Position numbers and translations under genes: made by a program. Positions 9,201-13,866 of a DNA stretch of 14,631 bases are shown here, one piece after another. The stretch lies in assembly GCA_022729275.1 (NCBI GenBank), contig JALDAH010000018.1, forward strand, positions 1-14,631. The letters are read 5' to 3'. The notes below the pieces were generated by a model. The model was given only the letters and a program-made list of their open reading frames with translations, did no database searches and had not been told where the DNA came from. The stretch's first letter is position 1; every line of letters starts with the position of its first letter. Source of the DNA: Candidatus Nanoanaerosalina archaeon. GTDB taxonomy: Archaea > Nanohalarchaeota > Nanosalinia > Nanosalinales > Nanoanaerosalinaceae.

Positions 9201-11379
9201 CAACAAAGGGGATGAAGTCAACATATTTGCTAATATCTCAGATAGCGGCTCTTTGAAAATCGTTGAGATAGTGGTAGAGCATCCTGACGGATATCAGGAA
9301 GATCAAGAGGACATGGAGTTAATTAAAAGAGATATTTACAGACACGATTTTATTAACACGACTAAAACAGGTGTTTATAGCTACACGGTGACGGCAGAAG
9401 ATTATACTGGAAACGAGGACATGAAGATCTCAAATTCTTTTAACGTGACAGAAAGATATGATGTAGGTATAGAAACAGATCATGAAATATATATGAAGGA
9501 TGAAGAGGTATTAATAGAAATCGATGTTAAAGATGTTAATGAAAGAAAAGTCGAAGATTTTGAGGCAACAGTCATATTGAACGATTCAGAGGAAAACATA
9601 ACACTGGCGGAAAACCAGGTCACTGACACCCTTACTTACTACCTAGATGAAGATGCTCCTCCATCAAATGAAGAAACAGCGGGGTATAAACTGTATGTGA
9701 ACGTTTCAAAGGGAGGAAATCATGGTTTTTCCTCGGAAAAATTCGAGGTATCTAATAATTTGGAGATAGATGTTATATCTCCAGAACATGAAGAGTACAT
9801 TGAGGAGGGAGAAGAAGTTTATCTTCAGGCCTACATAACAAACAAGAGAGGAGAACCTGTCACTCAGGGTTATTATAGTGCAGAATGTATAAACTGTGTT
9901 GAAACAAACAGCAGACTTGTACCTGTTTCAGGCTATCCTGGTGTTTACCATACAACATTTAGCGAGCTTGTCGATAGCAGTCCTATCACTATTCGTGGAA
10001 GCGACCTAAACGGTAATTCGGTACTTGAAGGACTTTATATTTATTCTGGAGAACCTGAGGACATACCCGAAACTAATGGCAATGGAGCTGCTCCTTCAGC
10101 ACCTCCATCCCTTGAAATAGAACAACTTTCACCTGATTTTACAGTTCCCAGCCATATTGATGAAGTCAATATCACGGTCGAAACGGATCAGGGCTCCGAA
10201 TGTTGGTATGGAAAGGATCTGAAAGAAAACAATTACACGGAAGGTTTTCAGATGGAAACTGAAGACGGCATACTGCATACGTCAATGGTTTCTTTGGACA
10301 GTCCTGGCGAATACCACTACGATGTGTTCTGTGAAACAGAAGACACCGTTGAGACCGAGACCATAACATTCATTCTTGAAGAATCGGATATAGAAGACTT
10401 TGAAATTTCTCTGATGAATCAAATAGGTCCTATACAACAGGGAGAAGATGGTAGTGGTACTTTCTCAGTCTACAATAATGGTACTGATACGATTTACATG
10501 GAGGTAATTACGGAATCGGATTGCTGTGACACGTGGGTGGAAAGAAATAATGAAAAAATTACAGAAACAACCATAGAAGAAGGCGAACAAATCAGCCATG
10601 AGTTAGTAGCGGATATACCTCTCAAAACCGAAGAGGGAGTCCACAACATACATATAACATTTATTACTGGTGATGGACTCACAAGAGAAACCACTGTGAC
10701 ACTAATAGTAGCAAAAAGACCGGCAATATCTCACTTAGAGGATCTGGAAAGACGTAAGAAAAATATTTCTGAAACCCTTGAACAATACAGAGCAGCAGGG
10801 ATAGATACAGAAGAACTTTTTGAACATTTCAGAAAGTTTGAAGAAAAACTTGAATCTGCGAATGAAGCCATTGAAAACAACGACGAAATAGGTCTGTCTC
10901 GAACTGTCGACAATGCCAACACACTTAGGAACGAACTGGAGACAAAGATAACAGCAAAGGATCTCGAGTACAATATAAGAGAAAACTGGGATAAATGGAT
11001 GTTGATGTTTTTGGTTATTTATGCAGCGTTTTTCTTAGTAACAATGGTTTTAATACCTTATTTCAGGCTTAAATCAGAATATATCAACACTCAGGAAAAA
11101 CTCGATCACGCCGTGGACGCTAGAAAAAAGGCCGAGAAACAGTACTTTAACAGAAAAATCGACAGAGAAACATTCATGAACATAATGAAAGGACGGCAGA
11201 ATGAAGTTTTAGAGCTAAGAAGTGAGATCGAAGAACTTGAAGAGGAATTAGATAGAGGTATAAGACGTAATTTAACGTTATCGAACTTTTTCAAGGCTCC
11301 TGCAAAAGCAACAAGACAGATAATAAAACTTATGCAGACATTATCCAAAAGAAAAAATCAAAACAATAAAAACGAATAG
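229..11379 (+). CDS. Giant secreted, membrane-anchored multi-Ig-like surface protein (3716 aa)
   Basis: I do not recognise a named family for the whole protein; the architecture can be read directly. Residues 1-25 are a signal peptide with a hydrophobic core (ALLLSLVFLISTVVTV), probably cut near VSG/Q. Residues ~35-311 resemble the GATase1-like fold of large extracellular proteins (IDILLVNDG, YDLVVWYRL, LSSEELEEIKTYL, GRLFLTGQ). Residues ~380-575 resemble a MAM/concanavalin-like jelly roll (start ETGFEKK, end DTWVVDNVVLDD). From residue 764 at least 16 Ig-like modules follow, each opening with a [I/V]D-x-x-[P/S]P-type motif and often ending D-x-x-GN. Later parts include further beta-sandwiches, MG2-like stretches (~3077-3280), an Ala/Pro linker (~3285-3294), a NEW3-like domain (~3390-3497) and a helical/coiled segment (~3503-3585). 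One membrane helix (~3591-3612) and a basic, coiled cytoplasmic tail of 104 residues end the protein. N-glycosylation sequons are abundant and cysteines are few and often paired. Likely role: a long stalk or adhesin on the cell surface (inference). A KaiC-like ATPase gene follows 20 bases downstream. Confidence 0.88.
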   Translation: MQKQFKTALLLSLVFLISTVVTVSGQVSENTGYSEIDILLVNDGHTIYDEGEEFEYRDFEVGSETDRKLYSKYLESLEIIPNVTIESYNTTEEVEGPDAEKMSKYDLVVWYRLSDEIASEIAEETDDFDCGACDTLSSEELEEIKTYLNEKNGRLFLTGQTMDYSNELEKETAILVPEDIEDESDIVMRNIGHWDRRTVAEGEDTEYNVNSSLSSKLDRVFISHICELEEFQEKNICQNILNDQTTLLPHNETGDGYYTGYHGDDEFLVGLLTHNERPRYKTVYMSEGFEAIETEETRKNLMDNIVNFLLGTRTKDMSVKDSEGGIVDVKGNVYDQYTNSTIDIHAVCEAKQKTPDGDKHNVIDARFFYVPEGEELGPSIETGFEKKESIEEMSSWGATGITGDEDYPEISNECSVREGEKSLHLYGGNRESDYEVETPPTDLSHQKENRNITFSYSVYLPTGDESNECYAPNSEEEHDDVSEDELLVEYIDENDDWQQLKVHGASEINAERGEWLDFDIKLPEDAVHESTKLRFNPMSTDDSYEETGVAGEGKIEVPDEGDTWVVDNVVLDDGIRLNPVDGEFNSSKEKVEFKGFNATDVRYDIEDPDGTNFTYGIQCRYSTNHQRWSNFDKTWITAALEPPIGPESEDINIHGSEINGDVFTNKEINNFSLEISQLEENMPDMIRFSCQPGNGKWSGWKTFDEDFRNKHGVTETAVPVNITDYGCGTDDGKKEIYAELSTFSRNIQDETIEGNDIKASIILDTTPPKLEENIPENRSYINESQFLLLDAYDPDSESSIVSGIEETGFPYLYSEEESNMTFQLNTLFRPEGEEFQESGEKSITAWIWDRLENTLKVVLDFFVDAEDPYIEFVEPGNETVHSSDGFTANGEGLINITIKESNTNLSHIGIHNGESWIENVSDIQDDEFSFDYSENSGIDPGWSEEGENELKVWFNDSVGHVVENTFIYYIDDSPPVFLEELPVNMSYLSPEQELSVFIDKAGFADIETVKAKLGGETEEIIANESFEPSMFSEWDDEGTEYIWHSIEIEAVDKVGNKDSIILEYNTDSLDPEVNLSFSGENYLNESGNAFIEIESEISDLSQLGVYNGKEWILNESETLGKSFTESLHPGWEDEGLNQLKLFINDTAGNEKILEKGRYLDTTPPLIEEVIPSLYYEKGETTYVTEDTDLEIDAKDPDLGETSISGSGEDKLVFNIDSSQNSSAISLENTVEISPEWVDGENTLNLYINDSVGNTRHIDLGFFSDNEPPEITDSNIGEEEFPGQEYDGEEIDALVGPDPSLEFEFEDVPQEGSGIDKITFYNGSHETEVSVGERETTEIYEPEWYEQDKDDWKTHLEIFLADNLGNNVTEIYRYVVDNKAPETTLQTSYGWGWTDSDVSFDLEAQDNIEDNVDFIEYCIIEEPSEILCEDNKNVEPFDYLENLETNCEEGETCEKYIGYRANDSVGHIEEINFSDPIKIDKEPPEVLINNPDNDSFVGGKVDFLVDAFDEGSGLDNIEYTVYNKTSEEDIIVLNSSEKDGWTETENGEWLFELDTEEYDEVEIHDLVFNVTAEDKIGHAKEKFIEFSVDNMAPTLSIDYFPDKIHHSETFEASVVAERPGDIDLKNHTYRIINQSDSQEIYSETVETENSYHEFEIDIGPENSGSDHELSDGEYLIETEAYDDPDDEEMDQEMRSNEKIFVIDTESPELIITDPGNETWQKENINIESEISDSYGLRECRYFYKNKSMEEWSSEPELFGCPDVSGTTEFDFDTRKVCGDSVEPDCGLKLEVEDLAGNVESEQMKFKIDNTPPIISFIGPDDSKWYNEEFNVELEFDDQRFIEDQKAEYRVSDGGQQGGWEEIQIEENMSSLNVECLSEGEDACNVEVKAFSYTGLETLESIDFNIDRTPPEFESISVVNRSNITSETNFEVFFEDGLSGVDSSQTFYFNGSNDFPLESGEKFNPGWDEGENELEIVLTDNAGNINTLFFEFVVDDTSPVVEDIRFDKDKAFLNNTAIRPETGFLIDAYDEITGIKQSFYERPYPYGVENFEVNDSFNHIDWEDDEEGYRWLNFTLKDFVTYPEPNAKTEKYLFFVDGRSPEVLLEYPEEGKEIDMESENIKIVSWDTGVGIKENNGREIGYYYHEGLDDWKNFEVNESFYPYWNEMEEGEREIKIRVEDKLGNVEEKEYSFILIESPPEIGEIQTNRSFARSDHDIKVSADVFHEYSEIDTVKMILEDKNSETIGSKKMENLENDLYGVNINIAEDFGNPELEPQNVSITVEANNSVGYEEKRSTDQLRIDDSPPKSSEHEIHILNDPEEEKKIYRNQQFEFSSLVEDSTRVEEVLVTIENPETKNNVSMELKDGDREQGTWITDYNQTERTGTYNILKVYSTDLVGNQEVKEVGKKVEVVNHTIKTFLGEDKKTHAGHENHINIINNLNRTLEDPEITVYVPSYINPETDQKELLYDNLTDYECYLEEDDEGCSITYFNSSEGKLRAKGEGQGENIKITSEVVGPTPVQNEIHTWSSKKAGNLETSTTTTLAPSLEIVEIYCNGETLCEGKQGEEKEISIELNNKDDEIHSGNIDTDIRLNFLDDETFYIFYSEKYLESGESVNVSFTENITEAGELQILAEAMDKTRNYQKDEEKTLIIEDTEKPWLDFFDLETNITIVNTSIRFGDILVRDNKNLNIDDGIEEIKALVKNPEGETENVTIGEQLTERYEDLDVLSYWRHDYNNIPHTGVYSIKNVYITDHAGNTKKEEMNKTFRAVDLEFNVTSYPENLTVEDEVLIGANVSGAAAGIEEIIANISRPREENVLLEMEENKDGKHDYDVVFQDTVMSGRYDINASLNAGPVIYEQSNFSVFYGSLYTERATGNSTHIVLPKEHIEESINLTWRIDAVKGDLENVTTFIESDELIEVHGDPEKYIGEITYEKGFDLVSYEVEPLSMGESSLEFKIESGDYEESHEASVLITEEDYDSPDIKQFEEKPKEVNKGDEVNIFANISDSGSLKIVEIVVEHPDGYQEDQEDMELIKRDIYRHDFINTTKTGVYSYTVTAEDYTGNEDMKISNSFNVTERYDVGIETDHEIYMKDEEVLIEIDVKDVNERKVEDFEATVILNDSEENITLAENQVTDTLTYYLDEDAPPSNEETAGYKLYVNVSKGGNHGFSSEKFEVSNNLEIDVISPEHEEYIEEGEEVYLQAYITNKRGEPVTQGYYSAECINCVETNSRLVPVSGYPGVYHTTFSELVDSSPITIRGSDLNGNSVLEGLYIYSGEPEDIPETNGNGAAPSAPPSLEIEQLSPDFTVPSHIDEVNITVETDQGSECWYGKDLKENNYTEGFQMETEDGILHTSMVSLDSPGEYHYDVFCETEDTVETETITFILEESDIEDFEISLMNQIGPIQQGEDGSGTFSVYNNGTDTIYMEVITESDCCDTWVERNNEKITETTIEEGEQISHELVADIPLKTEEGVHNIHITFITGDGLTRETTVTLIVAKRPAISHLEDLERRKKNISETLEQYRAAGIDTEELFEHFRKFEEKLESANEAIENNDEIGLSRTVDNANTLRNELETKITAKDLEYNIRENWDKWMLMFLVIYAAFFLVTMVLIPYFRLKSEYINTQEKLDHAVDARKKAEKQYFNRKIDRETFMNIMKGRQNEVLELRSEIEELEEELDRGIRRNLTLSNFFKAPAKATRQIIKLMQTLSKRKNQNNKNE
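2518..7140 (+). repeat. Tandem array of ~100-residue Ig-like modules inside the giant gene
   Basis: Module boundaries marked by D-x-x-[P/S/A/D]P-like motifs fall at residues 764, 864, 971, 1067, 1160, 1264, 1376, 1479, 1588, 1702, 1807, 1905, 1993, 2095, 2194 and 2300. Spacings run from 88 to 114 residues. Examples are DTTPP, DDSPP, DNEPP, DKEPP, DNTPP and DRTPP. Several modules carry a W-x-x-EG-x-N-x-L strand followed by D-x-x-GN near their end (for example GWSEEGENELKVWFND, then SVGH). This is the pattern of bacterial/archaeal Ig-like (cadherin-like) extracellular modules. The modules have diverged in sequence, so this is a protein-level repeat, not a DNA-level one; the array is old rather than freshly amplified. 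Related DTEKP and DYDSP motifs recur at residues ~2653 and ~2976, outside the continuous array. Confidence 0.8.
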
Positions 11380-11399
11380 AACAAACAAAATGTACACAG

Positions 11400-12680
11400 G
11401 TGAAATATTTGACCAAAGACCTCAAACTTGATGCTTTCAGAACGTTGGAGGAACAGACGAAATCGAGGCTGGAATTCAAGATATCCAACATATCGGGCAA
11501 GAAAAAATACGAGTTCATCAAGTTATACCTAGAGACGAATTATGTGGGGCTAAAATATGTTGATATAGAACCTGAAGAAACCAAAAAAATAGCTTTTAAA
11601 GTCGATAACACGGCTTTAACTTCTAATCCTACTATATACCTCACCACACAGGATAAAGAAGATGGAGTGCTCCTTAAAAGAAATTATAACGCATTTAGAA
11701 AACAAAAAGAGTCTAAGACTGTTCAAAAATTGGATCAAAGAGAGGAAAAGAAACCAGAAAAAATGCCGAAAAGGCTGAAGAAGGAGTACGAAGACCTCTC
11801 AAAGAGAAAAGAGGAGCAGAAAAAATCTTTGCTAGACTCTGTAATGGGTTCTTTCAGGAAAAAAGAAAAAGTGGAAGAAGAAGTTGATGAAGATAAAGTT
11901 CAAGAAACCGAGGAATCCGAAGAACAAACTGAAGAAGAAAGAAAAGAATTGCTCCCTTCAGAAAAAGTCGACCGTATAACTACAGGCATAATAAATCTCG
12001 ATCAACACATGCAGGGAGGCCTGGTTCAAGGCACAATGAATTTAGTTACCGGAAAAACAGGTACGGGAAAAACTGCTTTTTGCGCTTCTTTTTTGAAGGG
12101 AGGAGCCGAAAATAAAAGCCCTGGAGTATATGTAACAACCGAAGAAAGAGAAGAAGATATAAAAGCAGACATAAGAGCTATGTTTGGCTGGGAGTTCGAT
12201 CATCTTGAAGAGCAGGAGCTTGTAAAGATTCTTTCCATAAAACCGATATTTCCAAGCAAGGAGATACAGAATTTGAACCGGCTCGTCAGATCGTATATTT
12301 CAAATCTGTTGGATCAAGTAATGCATGCCGTGGAAGAAATCAATGCGGAAAGAGTTATCATCGACTCCGTTTCTATAATCGAGATGTTTATAAGGGACGA
12401 ATACATGTCAAGAGTTGCTTTAGCATCTCTTCTTAACAAGTTGAGAGAAGCGAACGTTACAGCTGTACTTACAGGTACCGTTCCAGAGACCTCTCAGGGG
12501 CTTTCGGGCGGAGGAATTATAGAGTTTTTGGTTGACACGGTCATACTTTTGGAATTTGTCCCGGTTGCTGAAGACCATCAAAGAACAATAACAATACGAA
12601 AGATGAGGCGTACTGACCACAACGTCAATATCCTTCCTATGGAAATTACCCCTGACGGTGTCAAAGTTTTCGAAATTTGA
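11400..12680 (+). CDS. KaiC/RAD55-family ATPase with long charged N-terminal extension (426 aa)
   Basis: The start is a GTG at 11400, 20 bases after the stop of the giant gene, so the two are probably co-transcribed. No ATG lies upstream in frame and no good ribosome-binding site is visible. A TTG at 11409 is an alternative, and the start is the least certain part. Residues 1-100 form a small domain that may be a beta-sandwich (strands such as SRLEFKISN, KKIAFKVDN, PTIYLTTQD). Residues ~100-190 are a very charged Lys/Glu linker. The KaiC-like ATPase domain begins at ~190 (RITTGIINLDQHMQGGL). It has Walker A GKTGTGKT (218-225), TTEERE (246-251) where catalytic glutamates sit in the family, and Walker B RVIIDS (318-323). 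Near the end, RKMRRTDH (400-407) is a family hallmark. There is no signal peptide or membrane segment, so it is cytoplasmic. It may act on or with the cytoplasmic tail of the giant protein (inference from gene order only). Partner, output and phosphotransfer activity are unknown. Confidence 0.88.
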   Translation: MKYLTKDLKLDAFRTLEEQTKSRLEFKISNISGKKKYEFIKLYLETNYVGLKYVDIEPEETKKIAFKVDNTALTSNPTIYLTTQDKEDGVLLKRNYNAFRKQKESKTVQKLDQREEKKPEKMPKRLKKEYEDLSKRKEEQKKSLLDSVMGSFRKKEKVEEEVDEDKVQETEESEEQTEEERKELLPSEKVDRITTGIINLDQHMQGGLVQGTMNLVTGKTGTGKTAFCASFLKGGAENKSPGVYVTTEEREEDIKADIRAMFGWEFDHLEEQELVKILSIKPIFPSKEIQNLNRLVRSYISNLLDQVMHAVEEINAERVIIDSVSIIEMFIRDEYMSRVALASLLNKLREANVTAVLTGTVPETSQGLSGGGIIEFLVDTVILLEFVPVAEDHQRTITIRKMRRTDHNVNILPMEITPDGVKVFEI

Positions 12681-12688
12681 TTAAGAAA

Positions 12689-13381
12689 TCAGAAACCTGT
12701 TTCTTTCGAAAGTCTTATTCCCTTTTCAGTAATCTTGAATGGGTGTGTTCCAGGAGTATGGTTGGTTCTACGCATCTTTCTAACCTCCAAGTTCCTGAAA
12801 GTTCCTTCTCCAACACCTGTGTAATAAAGCACGACTACACCATCAGCCACAAACTCAGAAACTCCAAACCTTGAAAGAGCGTTTTCGTCGTTTTCAGGTA
12901 TCTCAGAAGTTAATATGGTGGTAGGACCAGCTTTCTTAACGGCTCTCATAAGATCATAAAGGTTCTCTCTTTTTTTGGCCTGTGTTCCTCCATAAGCACC
13001 AAGCATAACTGAAACAGAATCTATAACTAGTCTTTCTACGCCTGGTTCGCTTGCAAGTTCTTTAATTTTGTCTATGAAACCTCTGGAACCTGCTGTAGGT
13101 GTAATATATGTAATTTTAAAGTCTCCTTTTTTCTCATATTTTTTGAAATCCCAGCCGAAAACCTTTGCATCGTTCTTGATGTCTCCAACAGGTTCTTCTA
13201 GAGATATGTATCTTGATTTCTGGCCTTTTTTCAAACCATGCCATAGAAATTGACTACAAAAAATAGTTTTACCGCAACCAGCACCACCTGAAATCAAGGT
13301 AACGGATTTTTCCGGCACGCCTCCTTCTACAAGGTTATCAAGTCCTTTGATCCCTGTCTGAACTCTTGGAACATCAGTCAT
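12689..13381 (-). CDS. KaiC/RAD55-family single-domain ATPase (230 aa)
   Basis: This is a complete single KaiC-like domain of the usual length for stand-alone archaeal members. It starts MTDVPRVQTGIKGLDNL. Walker A is GGAGCGKT (32-39), SLEEP (60-64) carries the likely catalytic glutamates, and Walker B is RLVIDS (117-122). RKMRRTNH (201-208) precedes a last beta-strand (HPFKITEKGIRL). The start ATG at 13381 is supported by an AGGTGG ribosome-binding site 7 bases upstream and a TATA element before that. There are no membrane segments, so the protein is cytoplasmic. It is convergent with the plus-strand ATPase, with only 8 bases between the stops. It is closely similar to the truncated gene at 1-131. 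The family is known for ATP-dependent regulation (circadian KaiC, FlaH, GvpD), but the target here is unknown. Confidence 0.92.
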   Translation of the reverse strand: MTDVPRVQTGIKGLDNLVEGGVPEKSVTLISGGAGCGKTIFCSQFLWHGLKKGQKSRYISLEEPVGDIKNDAKVFGWDFKKYEKKGDFKITYITPTAGSRGFIDKIKELASEPGVERLVIDSVSVMLGAYGGTQAKKRENLYDLMRAVKKAGPTTILTSEIPENDENALSRFGVSEFVADGVVVLYYTGVGEGTFRNLEVRKMRRTNHTPGTHPFKITEKGIRLSKETGF

Positions 13382-13388
13382 CTAAAAA

Positions 13389-13394
13389 CCACCT
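13389..13394 (-). promoter_or_regulatory. Ribosome-binding site AGGTGG for the 230-aa ATPase
   Basis: On the minus strand AGGTGG ends 7 bases before the ATG at 13381, good spacing for pairing with the 16S 3' end (anti-SD CACCTCC). It supports the chosen start. A second purine tract, AAGGAGGC (13409-13416), lies further upstream. It is too far from the ATG to be the ribosome-binding site and is probably near or upstream of the transcript start. Confidence 0.65.
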
Positions 13395-13417
13395 AAAATA
13401 ATAATGATGCCTCCTTG

Positions 13418-13425
13418 TTTATATC
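13418..13425 (-). promoter_or_regulatory. Probable TATA box of the 230-aa ATPase gene
   Basis: GATATAAA on the minus strand is a good archaeal TATA match. Counting about 26 bases from its centre puts the transcript start near 13395, just before the AGGTGG site, leaving a short leader of about 14 bases. This is inferred from position and composition only. Confidence 0.55.
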
Positions 13426-13494
13426 TTTTTTCGGCCATTAAAAAATAGGTGAGGACGGTTTTCAAAAAAGAGGGTTGCTCCAGGAAAGCATCCT

Positions 13495-13516
13495 AAAAAA
13501 AAGGGATTAAAAATTT
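13495..13516 (-). terminator. T-run terminator after the tRNA-Arg gene
   Basis: Reading the minus strand past the tRNA 3' end, T-rich sequence is followed by eight consecutive T (13502-13495). Archaeal RNA polymerase stops at such U-tracts without needing a hairpin. The rest of the gap between 13382 and 13527 holds the promoter of the 230-aa ATPase; I see no further gene in it. Confidence 0.5.
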
Positions 13517-13527
13517 TATTTAGAAAG

Positions 13528-13660
13528 CGGACCCGGAGGGATTCGAACCCTCGACCGCTCGGTATCTTAGGTACAAAAAATCTCTGTATGTAGGGATAAA
13601 TACCAGAAATCGCTCGAACCCTAGAAGCCGAGTGCTCTGTCCAGACTGAGCTACGGGCCC
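13528..13660 (-). tRNA. tRNA-Arg (anticodon UCU), interrupted by a 58-nt intron
   Basis: The minus strand folds as a full cloverleaf. The acceptor stem is GGGCCCG with CGGGTCC (one G-U pair), the D arm is GCTC/GAGC, and the anticodon stem is CTCGG/CCGAG. The variable loop has 5 bases and the T arm is GAGGG-TTCGAAT-CCCTC. The discriminator base is G and CCA is not encoded. Removing bases 13564-13621 gives the seven-base loop CTTCTAA, so the anticodon is TCT, decoding the arginine codons AGA and AGG. Exon 1 is 13622-13660 and exon 2 is 13528-13563, giving a mature length of 75. The 5' end lies only 8 bases after the Sec61-beta stop codon on the same strand. The tRNA may share its transcript, in which case RNase P cuts it free; ATACTATTA (13681-13689) is only a weak TATA candidate for a promoter of its own. 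Confidence 0.93.
13564..13621 (-). other. tRNA-Arg intron at 37/38, bulge-helix-bulge type
   Basis: The intron begins after A37 and ends before A38, the canonical archaeal position. The three-base bulges are TA/G at the 5' cut and AT/A at the 3' cut, each cleaved after its second base. The central helix between them pairs CTTC with TAAG: three pairs plus one C-U mismatch. An inner helix begins GGT/ACC. The fold suits the archaeal tRNA splicing endonuclease, with the mismatch making it slightly relaxed. The first bases, GGGTTCGA, resemble a T-loop and could mislead a simple tRNA search. Confidence 0.82.
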
Positions 13661-13668
13661 AACAAACT

Positions 13669-13833
13669 TCAAGGCATCAAGTAATAGTATGCCATCAGAT
13701 TCATTGTTACCAGGCCTATAATGAAAACTATTATAGCCTTCGGGTCAAGCTGAAACTTTTCTTCTCCCTCATCGAAGTATCTGACAAGCCCTCCAAAAGA
13801 TGAAGGCATCTGTCCCTTGTTCTTCTTACCCAT
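13669..13833 (-). CDS. Preprotein translocase subunit Sec61-beta (54 aa)
   Basis: The 54-residue product starts MGKKNKGQMPSSFGGLVRYF. It has the hallmarks of archaeal Sec61-beta: a short basic and polar N terminus, the GLVRYFDEGEEKFQLDPK block (15-32), and one C-terminal membrane helix (about 33-52, AIIVFIIGLVTMNLMAYYYL). The protein is the small tail-anchored subunit of the SecYEG/Sec61 channel, with its N terminus in the cytoplasm. Length and motif order match the family. A GGTG sits about 8 bases before the ATG as a possible ribosome-binding site. The gene lies 33 bases after the RNase P RNA 3' end and 8 bases before tRNA-Arg, all on the same strand, so co-transcription is likely. A TTTTTAAG tract (13860-13867) overlapping the end of rnpB could alternatively be a TATA element of its own. 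Confidence 0.93.
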   Translation of the reverse strand: MGKKNKGQMPSSFGGLVRYFDEGEEKFQLDPKAIIVFIIGLVTMNLMAYYYLMP

Positions 13834-13866
13834 AACAAAACACCATTGTAACCTAAAACTTAAAAA

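Noticed and set aside
11390..11431. ATG-started 13-codon frame overlapping the start of the 426-aa ATPase
   Set aside because: It is too short and has no ribosome-binding site. It might affect translation coupling but cannot be supported as a gene.
12691..12704. Palindrome AGAAAC-CT-GTTTCT at the convergent gene ends, as a shared terminator
   Set aside because: The 2-base loop is too tight, no U-tract follows on either strand, and it lies inside the last codons of the 230-aa ATPase.
12677..12874. Plus-strand open frame of 65 codons after the 426-aa ATPase
   Set aside because: It is antisense to the C-terminal part of the 230-aa ATPase, which carries the conserved RKMRRTNH motif, and has no ribosome-binding site.
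13404..13448. Fourteen-codon plus-strand frame starting ATGATG in the gap before the tRNA
   Set aside because: It has no ribosome-binding site and overlaps the TATA box of the minus-strand ATPase; it looks like chance.
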